Both the position numbers and the translations under genes were made by a program. From Breviolum minutum Mf 1.05b.01 (taxonomy: Eukaryota; Sar; Dinophyceae; Suessiales; Symbiodiniaceae), in contig DF239771.1 of the NCBI GenBank assembly GCA_000507305.1, positions 13,703 to 77,702 of the forward strand: a DNA stretch of 64,000 nt. The letters are read 5' to 3'. This document shows positions 1-8,499 of the stretch, piece by piece; within the stretch, counting starts at the first letter, position 1; every line of letters starts with the position of its first letter. A model generated the notes under the pieces. The model searched no databases and was not told where the DNA came from. It worked only from the letters and a program-made list of their open reading frames with translations.

Positions 1-83
1 GACCCCTACTGAATTCGCTTTATTTCCCCGATGTGCATGATTAATAATTAAATGGTAAATACTATTATCATATAATTATTATT

Positions 84-278
84 ATGACGATTGCGGAGTA
101 TGAAGCATATATATCGACAATAAATGATGTAGAAAATAGAATTATTGATGATACTAAATTTCCAGTAGTTAAAGACAGTAAAATAAAAACATGTTGCTAT
201 ACTACACTAGAACTACTGAAATTAAGTTTAAATTATCTAAAAGTAAATATAAATAATGCCACCAAAAAGAAGCAATAA
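84..278 (+). CDS. Small viral-type protein, function unknown
   Basis: An ATG-initiated ORF of 64 codons in AT-rich DNA with A/T-ending codons, unlike the DNA right of 2.46 kb. The protein is mixed charged/hydrophobic with a lysine-rich tail (ATKKKQ) and no motif I recognise. The last 23 bases overlap the start of the next ORF in another frame, typical of compact viral genomes. Upstream is an AT-rich stretch that could be an early or late promoter, but no consensus can be fixed from one copy. Confidence 0.6.
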   Translation: MTIAEYEAYISTINDVENRIIDDTKFPVVKDSKIKTCCYTTLELLKLSLNYLKVNINNATKKKQ

Positions 279-753
279 AAAACCCATTCCTGAAGAAGAT
301 GTCTTGAGCGATGATGAACCTAAAACAATAACACTCACTAAAGAACAAAGATTAACAAGTAAGTTTATTATAATAGATTGTCCATTATGTAATGGAAAAA
401 TACAATTGAGAAACGAAATTGAAATCAATCCTAAAGGCATCAAATGCTCCTGTAATCCATGCTCATTCAAGATAAGTAGAAACGATAAAACTATGAATGT
501 ATCAAGAGATGACCAAGGAGAGATAAAACTAGATTGTGAAGACCATAGCATCTCGTTCAGTTTTAACAGACTGACTACTCCGGAAAGCGATGAAGAAAAA
601 AAGAAATATGAGATGATAAGCGATGTCATGAGCACTCCCAAAAATAAACCATCTTCAAGTATGGAAGNCACGGCACAAATGTGCCCTGTTGGGTCTTCAG
701 ACCCGAACACTCCCAGAAATAAACCATCTTCAAGTATGGAAGATTTAGACTAA
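256..753 (+). CDS. Zinc-ribbon-like viral-type protein, broken by an assembly n
   Basis: About 165 codons from ATG to TAA, starting inside the previous ORF. A basic N-terminus (MPPKRSNKK) precedes an acidic segment, then CPLC at about residue 42 and CSCNPC at about 65, a spacing that suggests a four-cysteine zinc ribbon. The C-terminal third is Ser/Pro/Glu-rich and low complexity. The n at 668 falls between two copies of a 35-base sequence (KNKPSSSME repeated), so the insert after it, with two short hairpins, may be a real internal repeat or a join artefact. Zinc-ribbon proteins of this size are common in NCLDVs; the role is unknown. Confidence 0.6.
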   Translation: MPPKRSNKKPIPEEDVLSDDEPKTITLTKEQRLTSKFIIIDCPLCNGKIQLRNEIEINPKGIKCSCNPCSFKISRNDKTMNVSRDDQGEIKLDCEDHSISFSFNRLTTPESDEEKKKYEMISDVMSTPKNKPSSSMEXTAQMCPVGSSDPNTPRNKPSSSMEDLD

Positions 754-804
754 AAAGTTTTATAAAAGTTTTTTTTAAAAATATCTAGTTTTATTATATA
801 CATC

Positions 805-1107
805 ATGAGTTTAGACAATGAAAATGTGAGCGACACTAATTTAGAGAAGTTAGACGAACTTACTAATAAGTTGAATAGATGTAATAAAAATGTTAAATTA
901 GTTTTAGAGTTGTTGGAGAAGTTGAATAAGGCAAGTGAAACTAAAAAGCAAGGCGGTGGTTATGTTGAAAAAGGCAGTGCTGAATATAAAAATAAAAAGC
1001 AAGTGTATCTTACGAAATTGAACAACAAAGAAATCAAACAACCACGACAAGAAACATTAAATTTCTATGAAATAGACTATGACGAAGATGCTGAAAGATA
1101 TGTTTGA
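805..1107 (+). CDS. Small coiled-coil viral-type protein
   Basis: A 100-codon ORF beginning 51 bases after the previous stop. The N-terminal half has leucine heptads (LEKLDELTNKLNR, LVLELLEKLNK) and should form a coiled coil. A KQGGG hinge is followed by a basic segment and an acidic C-terminus (DYDEDAERYV). The upstream gap is AT-rich (TTTTATTATATACATC before ATG), consistent with a viral promoter. No family recognised. Codon use matches the neighbouring viral-type ORFs. Confidence 0.65.
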   Translation: MSLDNENVSDTNLEKLDELTNKLNRCNKNVKLVLELLEKLNKASETKKQGGGYVEKGSAEYKNKKQVYLTKLNNKEIKQPRQETLNFYEIDYDEDAERYV

Positions 1108-1108
1108 T

Positions 1109-1170
1109 TAAGGATTTAGTCTAAAAAGTATTTAAAGACATATGAACTATAAATATTAATAGGGAAAATG
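1109..1170 (+). promoter_or_regulatory. Duplicated upstream (promoter) region, copy 1
   Basis: About 60 bases ending at the ATG of the first F-box-like ORF recur almost exactly at 1266-1326 before the second. Shared elements include TTTAGTCTAAAAAGTA, TTAAAGACATATGAAC and the AT block directly upstream of the start. Conservation of non-coding sequence between two paralogues suggests a promoter, or simply a recent tandem duplication of the whole unit. Confidence 0.45.
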
Positions 1171-1280
1171 GATACTGATATTAGAGAGCGAATTGAAGAA
1201 GAANCGTGAAACATAAACAAGAAGATTTGTATAAAATACCTGAAGATTTGATAAAAGAAATTTTAAAGGATTTAGTCTAA
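1168..1280 (+). pseudogene. F-box-like gene fragment interrupted by an assembly n
   Basis: ATG at 1168 opens MDTDIRERIEEE, almost the same as the next ORF, then meets an n at 1204. The sequence beyond is open in another frame (1206-1280) and carries IPEDLIKEILKDL, matching the start of an F-box (pattern LPxxLxxxILxxL), before TAA. If n marks an unmeasured gap, the two halves could be one gene; as written the frame is broken. Upstream sequence is duplicated before the following gene. Confidence 0.5.
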
Positions 1281-1326
1281 AAAGTACTTAAAGACATATG
1301 AACTATAAATATTAATAGGGAAAATG
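1266..1326 (+). promoter_or_regulatory. Duplicated upstream (promoter) region, copy 2
   Basis: Second copy of the region described at 1109-1170, ending at the ATG of the second F-box-like gene; only one or two substitutions are visible. Confidence 0.45.
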
Positions 1327-1806
1327 GACATTGACATTAGAGAGAGACTTGAAGAAGAAATGACTAAATGTAATTCTTTCAGACTTTACAAAAATAGAGT
1401 AAGGAAAGTTAATAATATATTGCCTGATGATGTCGTAGAAAATATCTTAAGTTTTGTTCAGTGTAGTTGCAAAAAATGTGTTAAAACAAGAGAAGTAGTA
1501 GCATATATTTGTCCATATGAACAAGAACTTTATGACAGGTGGAAAGGAGTTGATATTGAAGACATCTATTGTAGTGATAAGTATGACAAATACCTTCAAG
1601 ATGGTTTGAAATTATGGTCTTGTTGTTTTCAGAACTTAAATATATTTCCAACACAAAAGACTTTTTTCAAGAGGTTTCAAAATGCTACTATTAGGGATTA
1701 TCGTTATTGTATAATGTTAAAGGTGTTTCCCTATGAAATACCTTGGGCAACTCATAAAGAAATATATGGTTTCAAAAAACCTATATGTCGTGAATTTATG
1801 ATTTGG
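1324..1806 (+). CDS. F-box-like viral-type protein, 3' end uncertain
   Basis: ATG at 1324 starts a protein whose first residues (MDIDIRERLEEE) are paralogous to the fragment just upstream. Near residue 35 it has LPDDVVENILSFV, a good F-box core, followed by CSCKKC, a possible metal site. The remaining 120 residues are rich in aromatic residues and cysteine. F-box proteins are frequent in large DNA viruses, where they redirect host ubiquitin ligases; that role is inferred here. An n at 1807 truncates certainty: about 17 more codons can be read through it, overlapping the next ORF. Confidence 0.6.
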
Positions 1807-1811
1807 NTAAA

Positions 1812-2144
1812 ATGGAAAAAAGACAATGCACAAACTGTAAGACAACTAGAGAGTTAGAACAATTCAGAGGTAATAATTTAACTTGTCTGATGTGTGCTAA
1901 ATGGCATAAGACTTGGGCAGACAGAAACCCAGAAAGAGTAAAAGAAAACTGGCAAAGATATGCTAGAGAACATAAGGAAGAAATACAAGCAAGAAAAAAA
2001 GTGTATAATAAAGAATACAACCAAAGAGAAATAGAGTGCGAGGTGTGTAAATACAAAATGAAAAAAGGACATTGGTCAAAACATATCAAAACAAAAACAC
2101 ACCTAGCAAATCTAGAAAAAACAGAAGAAGAAAATACTAACTAA
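1812..2144 (+). CDS. Zinc-finger viral-type protein with U1/matrin-like C2H2 motif
   Basis: I take the ATG at 1812 (MEKRQCTNCK), just after the n at 1807. The N-terminus has CTNC and, about 20 residues on, CLMC, a four-cysteine zinc site. The middle is basic and helical (NPERVKENWQRYAREH). The C-terminus has CEVCKYKMKKGHWSKHIKTKTH, a CxxC-x8-H-x3-H-x5-H arrangement like U1/matrin C2H2 fingers. Related two-zinc-site proteins are abundant in Mimivirus- and phycodnavirus-like genomes. Nucleic-acid binding is likely; the exact role is unknown. Last gene of the AT-rich island. Confidence 0.6.
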   Translation: MEKRQCTNCKTTRELEQFRGNNLTCLMCAKWHKTWADRNPERVKENWQRYAREHKEEIQARKKVYNKEYNQREIECEVCKYKMKKGHWSKHIKTKTHLANLEKTEEENTN

Positions 2145-2208
2145 ATACCTTGAAACATTTCTTTTAACTAATTAATGTATCAATGTTTTTTACTAACCTA
2201 TTTTCTAT

Positions 2209-2456
2209 GAGGGGGACTGGGGGTATGTTGCCTGACATGATATGTTAAGAAAAATGTTAAAATGATTTTGGGGGAAAATGATGCTATGTAGTGATGAAAT
2301 ATTTTGGGGGAAAATGCCCCTATTAGTGATGAAATTTGTTGGGGCAAAATATGGAAATAAGAATGTTAAAATTATTTTGGTGGAAAAAATGATGCTATGT
2401 AATGATGAAATATTTGGGGGAAAATCGTGACAGGCAACCTACCCCCAGTCCCCCTC
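2209..2456. repeat. 29-bp inverted repeat enclosing two direct repeats, at the virus/host composition junction
   Basis: Arms at 2209-2237 (starting GAGGGGGACTGGGGG) and 2428-2456 (ending CCCCCAGTCCCCCTC) are inverted copies matching at 27 of 29 positions. The 190-base interior holds two direct copies of a roughly 66-base unit (2250-2315 and 2361-2427) containing ATGATGCTATGTA and GGGGGAAAAT. The right arm ends where AT-rich viral-like sequence gives way to host-like DNA. It could be a viral terminal or hairpin repeat, an integration scar, or an unrelated palindromic element. Confidence 0.7.
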
Positions 2457-2590
2457 ACTACTGTATGAAAGGGATTCGGATCCCACAATCAAACAAACAC
2501 ATTGAGGAGGCGATTTCTTAAAATTTGAGACATCACCATCCCTCCTTATGATTTTTCCATATTTTTCCGTATTTTTCAACAAATAGATTC

Positions 2591-2658
2591 CAGCCCCTCC
2601 AAACATCACCATCCCCAGATCGGCGCCACCTTGCTGGCGGGTCGCCCCAGCGACACCA
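2591..2658 (-). CDS. Candidate exon, Kelch-like
   Basis: A minus-strand segment between a pyrimidine-rich AG acceptor (TCCCGTTCACCAG) and a GA donor. The frame starting after one base reads GVAGATRQQGG then MVMFGGA, which resembles the end of a Kelch strand. It is the first host-type coding candidate, 130 bases from the viral-type island. Short and unsupported by neighbours, so weak. Confidence 0.25.
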
Positions 2659-3904
2659 CTGGTGAACGGGACCAGAACCGCAAGTGAGACACCTTACCAG
2701 AAACCAGCGGTTCGAGCTCCAAGTCTATATTAGGACGTTTAAATATACCTATCTCCTTGGCCCCCTTGTAAATCACAAGCTAAAACTAAAGACATATATG
2801 AACTAGTTGCTACATTCTACCACTTTTTCGCCACAGAACGTGTCCTTGATGTTGGATATGTGTAAGCCGCGGTCATGGGATTACATAGATAAGTCGCCAA
2901 TTACACATCTCAAACTACAGGTGGAGCCGAAGTCTTGGTCTATGGTGAGCACTCTGGCACAGGTACCAACAGGGTGATGCGTGAATCTCATAAAGGTATA
3001 GTCGTGAAGATTAGTGAAGGCTATGATTCGAGAGTACATGAGAACATGCAGAACTGAACAAGAATCAAATGTGACAATGATTGCGTTTCTTTAAACATCT
3101 GTAAATACTCATTTTGATACCATGCAATCGAGAGATTCCCTCATCCCTCACTGCTTGAGTATAAGACTCTGGCCGTATTATCTTACGGCCACGAATTCCA
3201 AGAAAAAAAAATGCTATCTGTCCCATGTCCGATTTCTGATGGGGAAGCGAGTCACGGCACCTCCGGCAAGGTCCAGGGACGCAAAAGTTGATTTACTTCG
3301 CTGTTGCGCCTGGGTGAAGCATTTTGACAAACATCAAGGAACAGGAAACGAAGAGTAGGTAGAGATTTCTAAAATCTACAGCAAAAATGATATGCATATA
3401 ATAAGAAATTGCATGCAAACAAAAAAATCCATGAAAAACAACACTTGCGACAACATCTCAATACGCAGGTACTTCTGGCTCACTTCGGGAGCCCCAAAGT
3501 CCATCACCACACCTCGTGTCAAAGACTAAAGAGTTGCCAAAGCCAGATTGCCTCAGGTTTCCATGGGAAACTTGGTGATGCAGGGCCCATCCAAAATCCA
3601 TATAAAAATCCATGGTTTTTACCATAGCACCCTTTTGGGGGAGAGGGTTGGTCAGCTCAGATTCGACGATGGTGATTTTTTTTGTACTGCGCACGGCAGG
3701 CGGCATCCAAAGAAACATCAAGATTTGGAACCACCCAAAGTAAATCCACGCCTCAACAGTCACAGATGGTACTTGTCTACACGCTCCAAACCGATATCTT
3801 TGTTCATTGTCATCACGGTTTTACATAGTTGTGATGGTTACAGTATGGTCATACTCGTCAGTATCATCAATATCATCAATATCATGAATATACCATATAC
3901 ATCA

Positions 3905-4297
<393 letters not shown>

Positions 4298-4505
4298 TGT
4301 ATCGAATTAACATTGTGTGAGTGTGTATACTGTCATTATCTTTCATCACTGCACTCGAGGGGGAACAAATGCCCCGCCCATCTGAACAGGATCCCAGCAT
4401 CGAAAAACCAGTAAGTGAGGCTTAAAAAGTCAACAAACTGACCGTCATAAGCATCCCAAACGGTGCCCCTACCCTATTCAGTACTGTGTATATATGTGTA
4501 TAATC

Positions 4506-4627
4506 CTTCGAACGGTCCAGCTCGCCGCCTTCGGTCGTTCTTGATGCGGGTTGAACAAAACATCACAACTCCCGTTTTGCTGGGTCAGGCCAACCATTCT
4601 TGCAACGTGGCGCATTGGGCAGCAAAA
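4506..4627 (-). CDS. Candidate internal exon, unknown protein
   Basis: Bounded by a TAG acceptor and a GA donor; 40 codons in phase 0, including MRHVARMVGLTQQNG and HQERPKAASWTV. No family recognised and no phase-matched neighbour found, so the call rests on boundaries and composition only. The 500 bases to the left show nothing else supportable. Confidence 0.3.
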
Positions 4628-5019
4628 CTACCACCAGACCTCCCAAACACTTGGGTGTGAAGACTGGGGTGCCAATGGGCGACTGTTGATTTTGAATCAT
4701 TTTGATCTATCCCAAAGTGGGATGTGAAGCAGACATAACACTGATGAAAGTCAACATTGGCCAATCTACGAAGACAAATGTCACCCTCATCGAAGTCACG
4801 TTGGGCCTTCGGGTTTTGAATTTTGATTATGGCGACTAACATTTGTAGATGGACTCTATGGATGCCGTGCTTGAAATCAGCGAGTTGATTGCTGCGCGCT
4901 ACGACCTTTCATGAGTACTTGAAGAATTCCTTTCTCCACACCAAAATAAGTAGGGGGACATCTCATTTGCACAAAATCAAATGTCTAAAAACACGGTTTG
5001 CGACCTGTTTTAATAATCA

Positions 5020-5127
5020 TATGGGTGTTTCCAAAAATAGGGGTACCCCAAAATGGATGGTTTATAATGGAAAACCCTATTAAAATGGATGATTTGGGGG
5101 TACCACGATTTTCGGAAACATCCATAT
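5020..5127. mobile_element. Palindromic MITE-like element, family 1, copy a
   Basis: About 108 bp with terminal inverted repeats starting ATATGGGTGTTTCC and ending GGAAACATCCATAT. The interior (GGTACCCC, AAAATGGAT) is also self-complementary. It is close to the reverse complement of the element at 47474-47582. No coding capacity. Confidence 0.75.
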
Positions 5128-5684
5128 ATACCAAAAGTTTCTTTTTGAATGTATGCATTGAGTCCTGACTTCGACCCCTGCCCCAAGAAAAAATGGGTGC
5201 CCTCTCTTGTATTGCCGGAATTTCATGGTACGATCCACCTGCTCAACACATGAACTCCAATTTGTGAAAAAAATGGCAAGAAAAGAAAACTGCCCGAAGT
5301 CAGAACCTACTGAATATGTAAAATGTTTTTCTGTATTATGATATAACATACTGTAAGAATGTAATATATATATATATGCAGAGTACATGGGGCTCATCAG
5401 TCATGGCGTGGCTTTCCTACAGCTGGCCTTGCCACGTTGTCCAATGGCCGCAGCTCCACCTTCGGATGGCCTGTCATTCTCCCATGGGTTCATTTCACTC
5501 ATCGTATTTTTTTACGGTAATCATGACTGGTCAAACAGAGATTCCTGCAACAGCATTAATGAAATAAACAATATATATATATATATATCATCAATTATAT
5601 ATAATTATATATGATGATCCCTCAACATAATCCCAAATAATAGGAGTGGTAGATTATATAAATTGGATACCAAATGGTATACAC

Positions 5685-5848
5685 CTCCAAGTTGTGGAAA
5701 TAAAGTCGTGGTATTCATCCCGCTTGGTACAAGAGATGTACTCCGTGTTATAGATCCAAAGCCCACCTTTTCGACGACTCATGTCATCCCACCACGTCAC
5801 TTGATCAAGTTGAATACCAAGCGAACCAGCGGGGCAGCGGGGATGTCT
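5685..5848 (-). CDS. Internal exon of an unrecognised protein
   Basis: A 164-base segment between a strong acceptor (GCTTTTTCGTCAG) and a GTGTAT donor, open for 54 codons in phase 0 and leaving two bases. The peptide is rich in Trp and Tyr (DQVTWWDDMSRRKGG, LWIYNTEYISC, DEYHDFISTTW) with normal charged-residue content, so it reads like folded protein. The plus strand is also partly open, but lacks matching splice sites. No homology recognised; adjoining exons were not located. Confidence 0.5.
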
Positions 5849-6894
5849 CTGACGAAAAAGCATGAAGATCAAAGGAGTGATCCAAGCCCACGGGAGAAAA
5901 AAAACACTGCGAAACATGGAAGACAAAAATGGAAGAATTGAAGAATGTGCAACAATAAAATGCAAACATGCTCTTAATTTCTTATGACTTGATTGTCCGT
6001 ATTATGGCATCTTAGGGCTATGAAGGTCTTCCTCGAATCCCAAAACAACTCTGTTTTTGAGGCTCATCGCCCTGTGTTTCCAAGATTCTTTCTTTTGATC
6101 TTCCACATCAAAAACACCCAAGCTGCCGAAAACTCCTCATGAAACACGCGGTGACGTGCGGTTTCTGCCAGCTCACTACTTCGAAAAATGGTCCTGGGCC
6201 AAAATCTCAAATCGGGGCCCATCTTCAAGCGGAAATCTCGATAAAATCATCCCTGGTGACAATGATGCGCCAAGATGGCTTTCATCAACATTTCCGCCTG
6301 TACATAACCTGTCCTAACATGTCGTAACTATCTTTATCCCAACGCGGTTGAGAATTTCACAGTTCCTCTGCACTGGTGAGTCTTCAATTCCATGATGCTT
6401 CAGGTTTCATTCTGATGTAAACAGATAGATACAGTATGTGTTTTTTCCTACAAGGCTGTTCTTGGGTATCAGAATAGGACCCAACACTTGCACACTTCAT
6501 CGATTCGATAGAATATGTGAACTTATAAAATCAACATGATGACTTAGTTCAATGAAAATATACATGAAAACACAAGAAGAGAGCACAGTGAGATTTTGTT
6601 GGTGAAGTCGAAACCGCCAATGGGTTGCTTTCTGGACCTCAGACCCCGGCACCTGGCGAGCTATCTTGTCGCAACTGGTACTTCACAAATCACCTCGAAC
6701 TTGTGACAGTTGCCATCAGAAAAGCTGCCAAGCTTCTTTTCAAGCCTGTTTTTCATGTATCAGATAACATACACGGTATAATAAAGTAGACACACAGAGA
6801 CACTCACACATCATTTGTTGATATCATATTGTACATATCCAATAAATAAGTATGTTGCGATATTTATACCCACAGTTCATATATCTAGCTACAC

Positions 6895-7466
6895 CTCCAC
6901 CCTGGGACACCCTGACAGCGCTGTTTCGAAAGCCACACTGAATGGATACGATGTTCCTTGGCCGCGGAAAAAGAGGGTCCTTGACACAAGGGATGGTCCT
7001 CGAGGGTCACCAATCAGAAATTGAGGAAGGCCAAAAACAGATGAAGAAAGGGAAACGGGGTGCCATTGTAGAACTTGCAAGCAAATTGGACCATCTTCAC
7101 CTATGAAAAATCATATGCAGTGACAAGAAACCCAAGAGTTTGATGTCCCCTTTGCTATCAATTTGTGTTAGGTACAGCCAACTCAAGATACACACGCATT
7201 GCCGGTTCCTTGAGCTCCATTACAGGGATCAAACTTGACCTTTACAATCTTTGATTCTCCCTTAACATGGCTAAATTTCATCAGCCATTCATTCAAAAGC
7301 AAATCCTTTGTGTGATTTCATACACCACAATTTCAAGATCCCAAAAAAATCCATGTCCAGCCCTTCTGAGTAACTTAACTTTTTGCTGCCACAAGTGTCC
7401 CTGGCAACTCCTTTGCCACTGGCGATTCAGGCACATCGGGGCCAGAGAATTGGTTGGACTTTTGAC
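6895..7466 (-). CDS. Two phase-matched exons of an unrecognised gene
   Basis: Exons at 7380-7466 and 6895-7073 (minus). The first follows a textbook acceptor (TTTTTTCAACTTGTTGCACAG) and reads SGPDVPESPVAKELPG. It ends one base into a codon at a GT donor, although a stop is also available two codons on. The second begins with the two missing bases and runs 59 codons (VFGLPQFLIGDPRGP, FFRGQGTSYPFSVAF) to a GTGTAG donor. The intron is 306 bases. The match in phase favours one transcript; if the stop is used, the first exon is a 3' terminus. Competing plus-strand ORFs were rejected for lack of splice agreement. Confidence 0.45.
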
Positions 7467-7519
7467 CTGTGCAACAAGTTGAAAAAAGATGCAGCTCAAT
7501 TGATCAATTTCCCAAATGG

Positions 7520-8280
7520 TGTATATGTATTATTCGTCAGTACATTTTGGGTAAATGTAAAATGTTTGTATATACGTATGATGTATGTATGTAAGCATAT
7601 ATCGTATTATATCATCATTTTGAAAAAAATGCATGCATGGAGCATGTGGGTCAAGCATTTTTCCTCCATGAGAACAGTGAATTACCGTCATTCAATCAAC
7701 CACTTCACCGCCTTTCCCTTCTCACCAGTTGGGCTCCCCCCGCTCTGGGCATGTTGGTACACAGCTCGTTTGTAGAGATCTGAGGGTGTCACCTTTGGAA
7801 GAATCACGTCACAGCAGAAAGTCCTTTAAATTCTTTGCCTTGTTTCTGTACCCTGGAAGATTCAGAGTTGAATCATAAGTTGCGGAAGGATGGGACCAAA
7901 ACCATTGAAACATCCAGAAGCACCAAACCCTGGTAAAGTTGACAACTTCTGAGCAACAAGCTCTCAACGCTGGTGTTCGGACATCTGTGGTGTTGGAACA
8001 TCATCTGCATGATGGTGTTGGATGATCTGGGTGTGTTCCTCTGGCACGAAATTGCCGGGCGGTTTTGCCTCTCAAGCCCACTGTGCTTTTCGCATGTCAT
8101 GTTGCTGTTATGTCTTAAGTTGACTTCAGCCAACAAATAACCCAAGGAATACCCCCAACAGCAACAACATAATGGGTCAGTTTCTGCGGATTGGAGGTGT
8201 ATGGAGGTGTATGGGTGAGACATGTCAACAACTCATGCAACTTTGACCCCAGAACGAGACTGGCAGTTAAATGTAAAGAG
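7520..8280. other. No supportable gene; ambiguous open frames
   Basis: Both strands are open around 7,970-8,110, but neither frame has convincing splice sites. I see no repeat or RNA here that I can name. Confidence 0.3.
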
Positions 8281-8285
8281 CAGTT

Positions 8286-8480
8286 GGCGGAACCCTGGAA
8301 AAAGAACCTTTTCTGAAACAACAGTCATTTGGGACAAATGTGGAACCTTGGTAAAACAAACTCAGCGAAACCTTGGTGGAACCTTGGCGGAACCGTGGTG
8401 GGGCCTTCCGCGGAACCTTTTGGCAGCCCAACACGGATCTGCCCCAGAGAACCATGGAGAGTCCGAAAGCAATTCTGCCC
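8286..8480. repeat. Degenerate GGAACC-type minisatellite
   Basis: GGAACC, or close variants such as GAAACC, recurs about ten times with irregular 9-20 base spacing (for example GGTGGAACCTTGGCGGAACC). The long ORFs in several frames here come from the repeat and are not called as genes. Confidence 0.55.
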
Positions 8481-8499
8481 CGAAACCTTTACTATGGCT

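Noticed and set aside
6942-7518. Plus-strand coding in MFLGRGKRGSLTQG and AIQAHRGQRIGWTF
   Set aside because: Minus-strand exons over the same bases have better acceptors and match in phase; the plus frames do not join.
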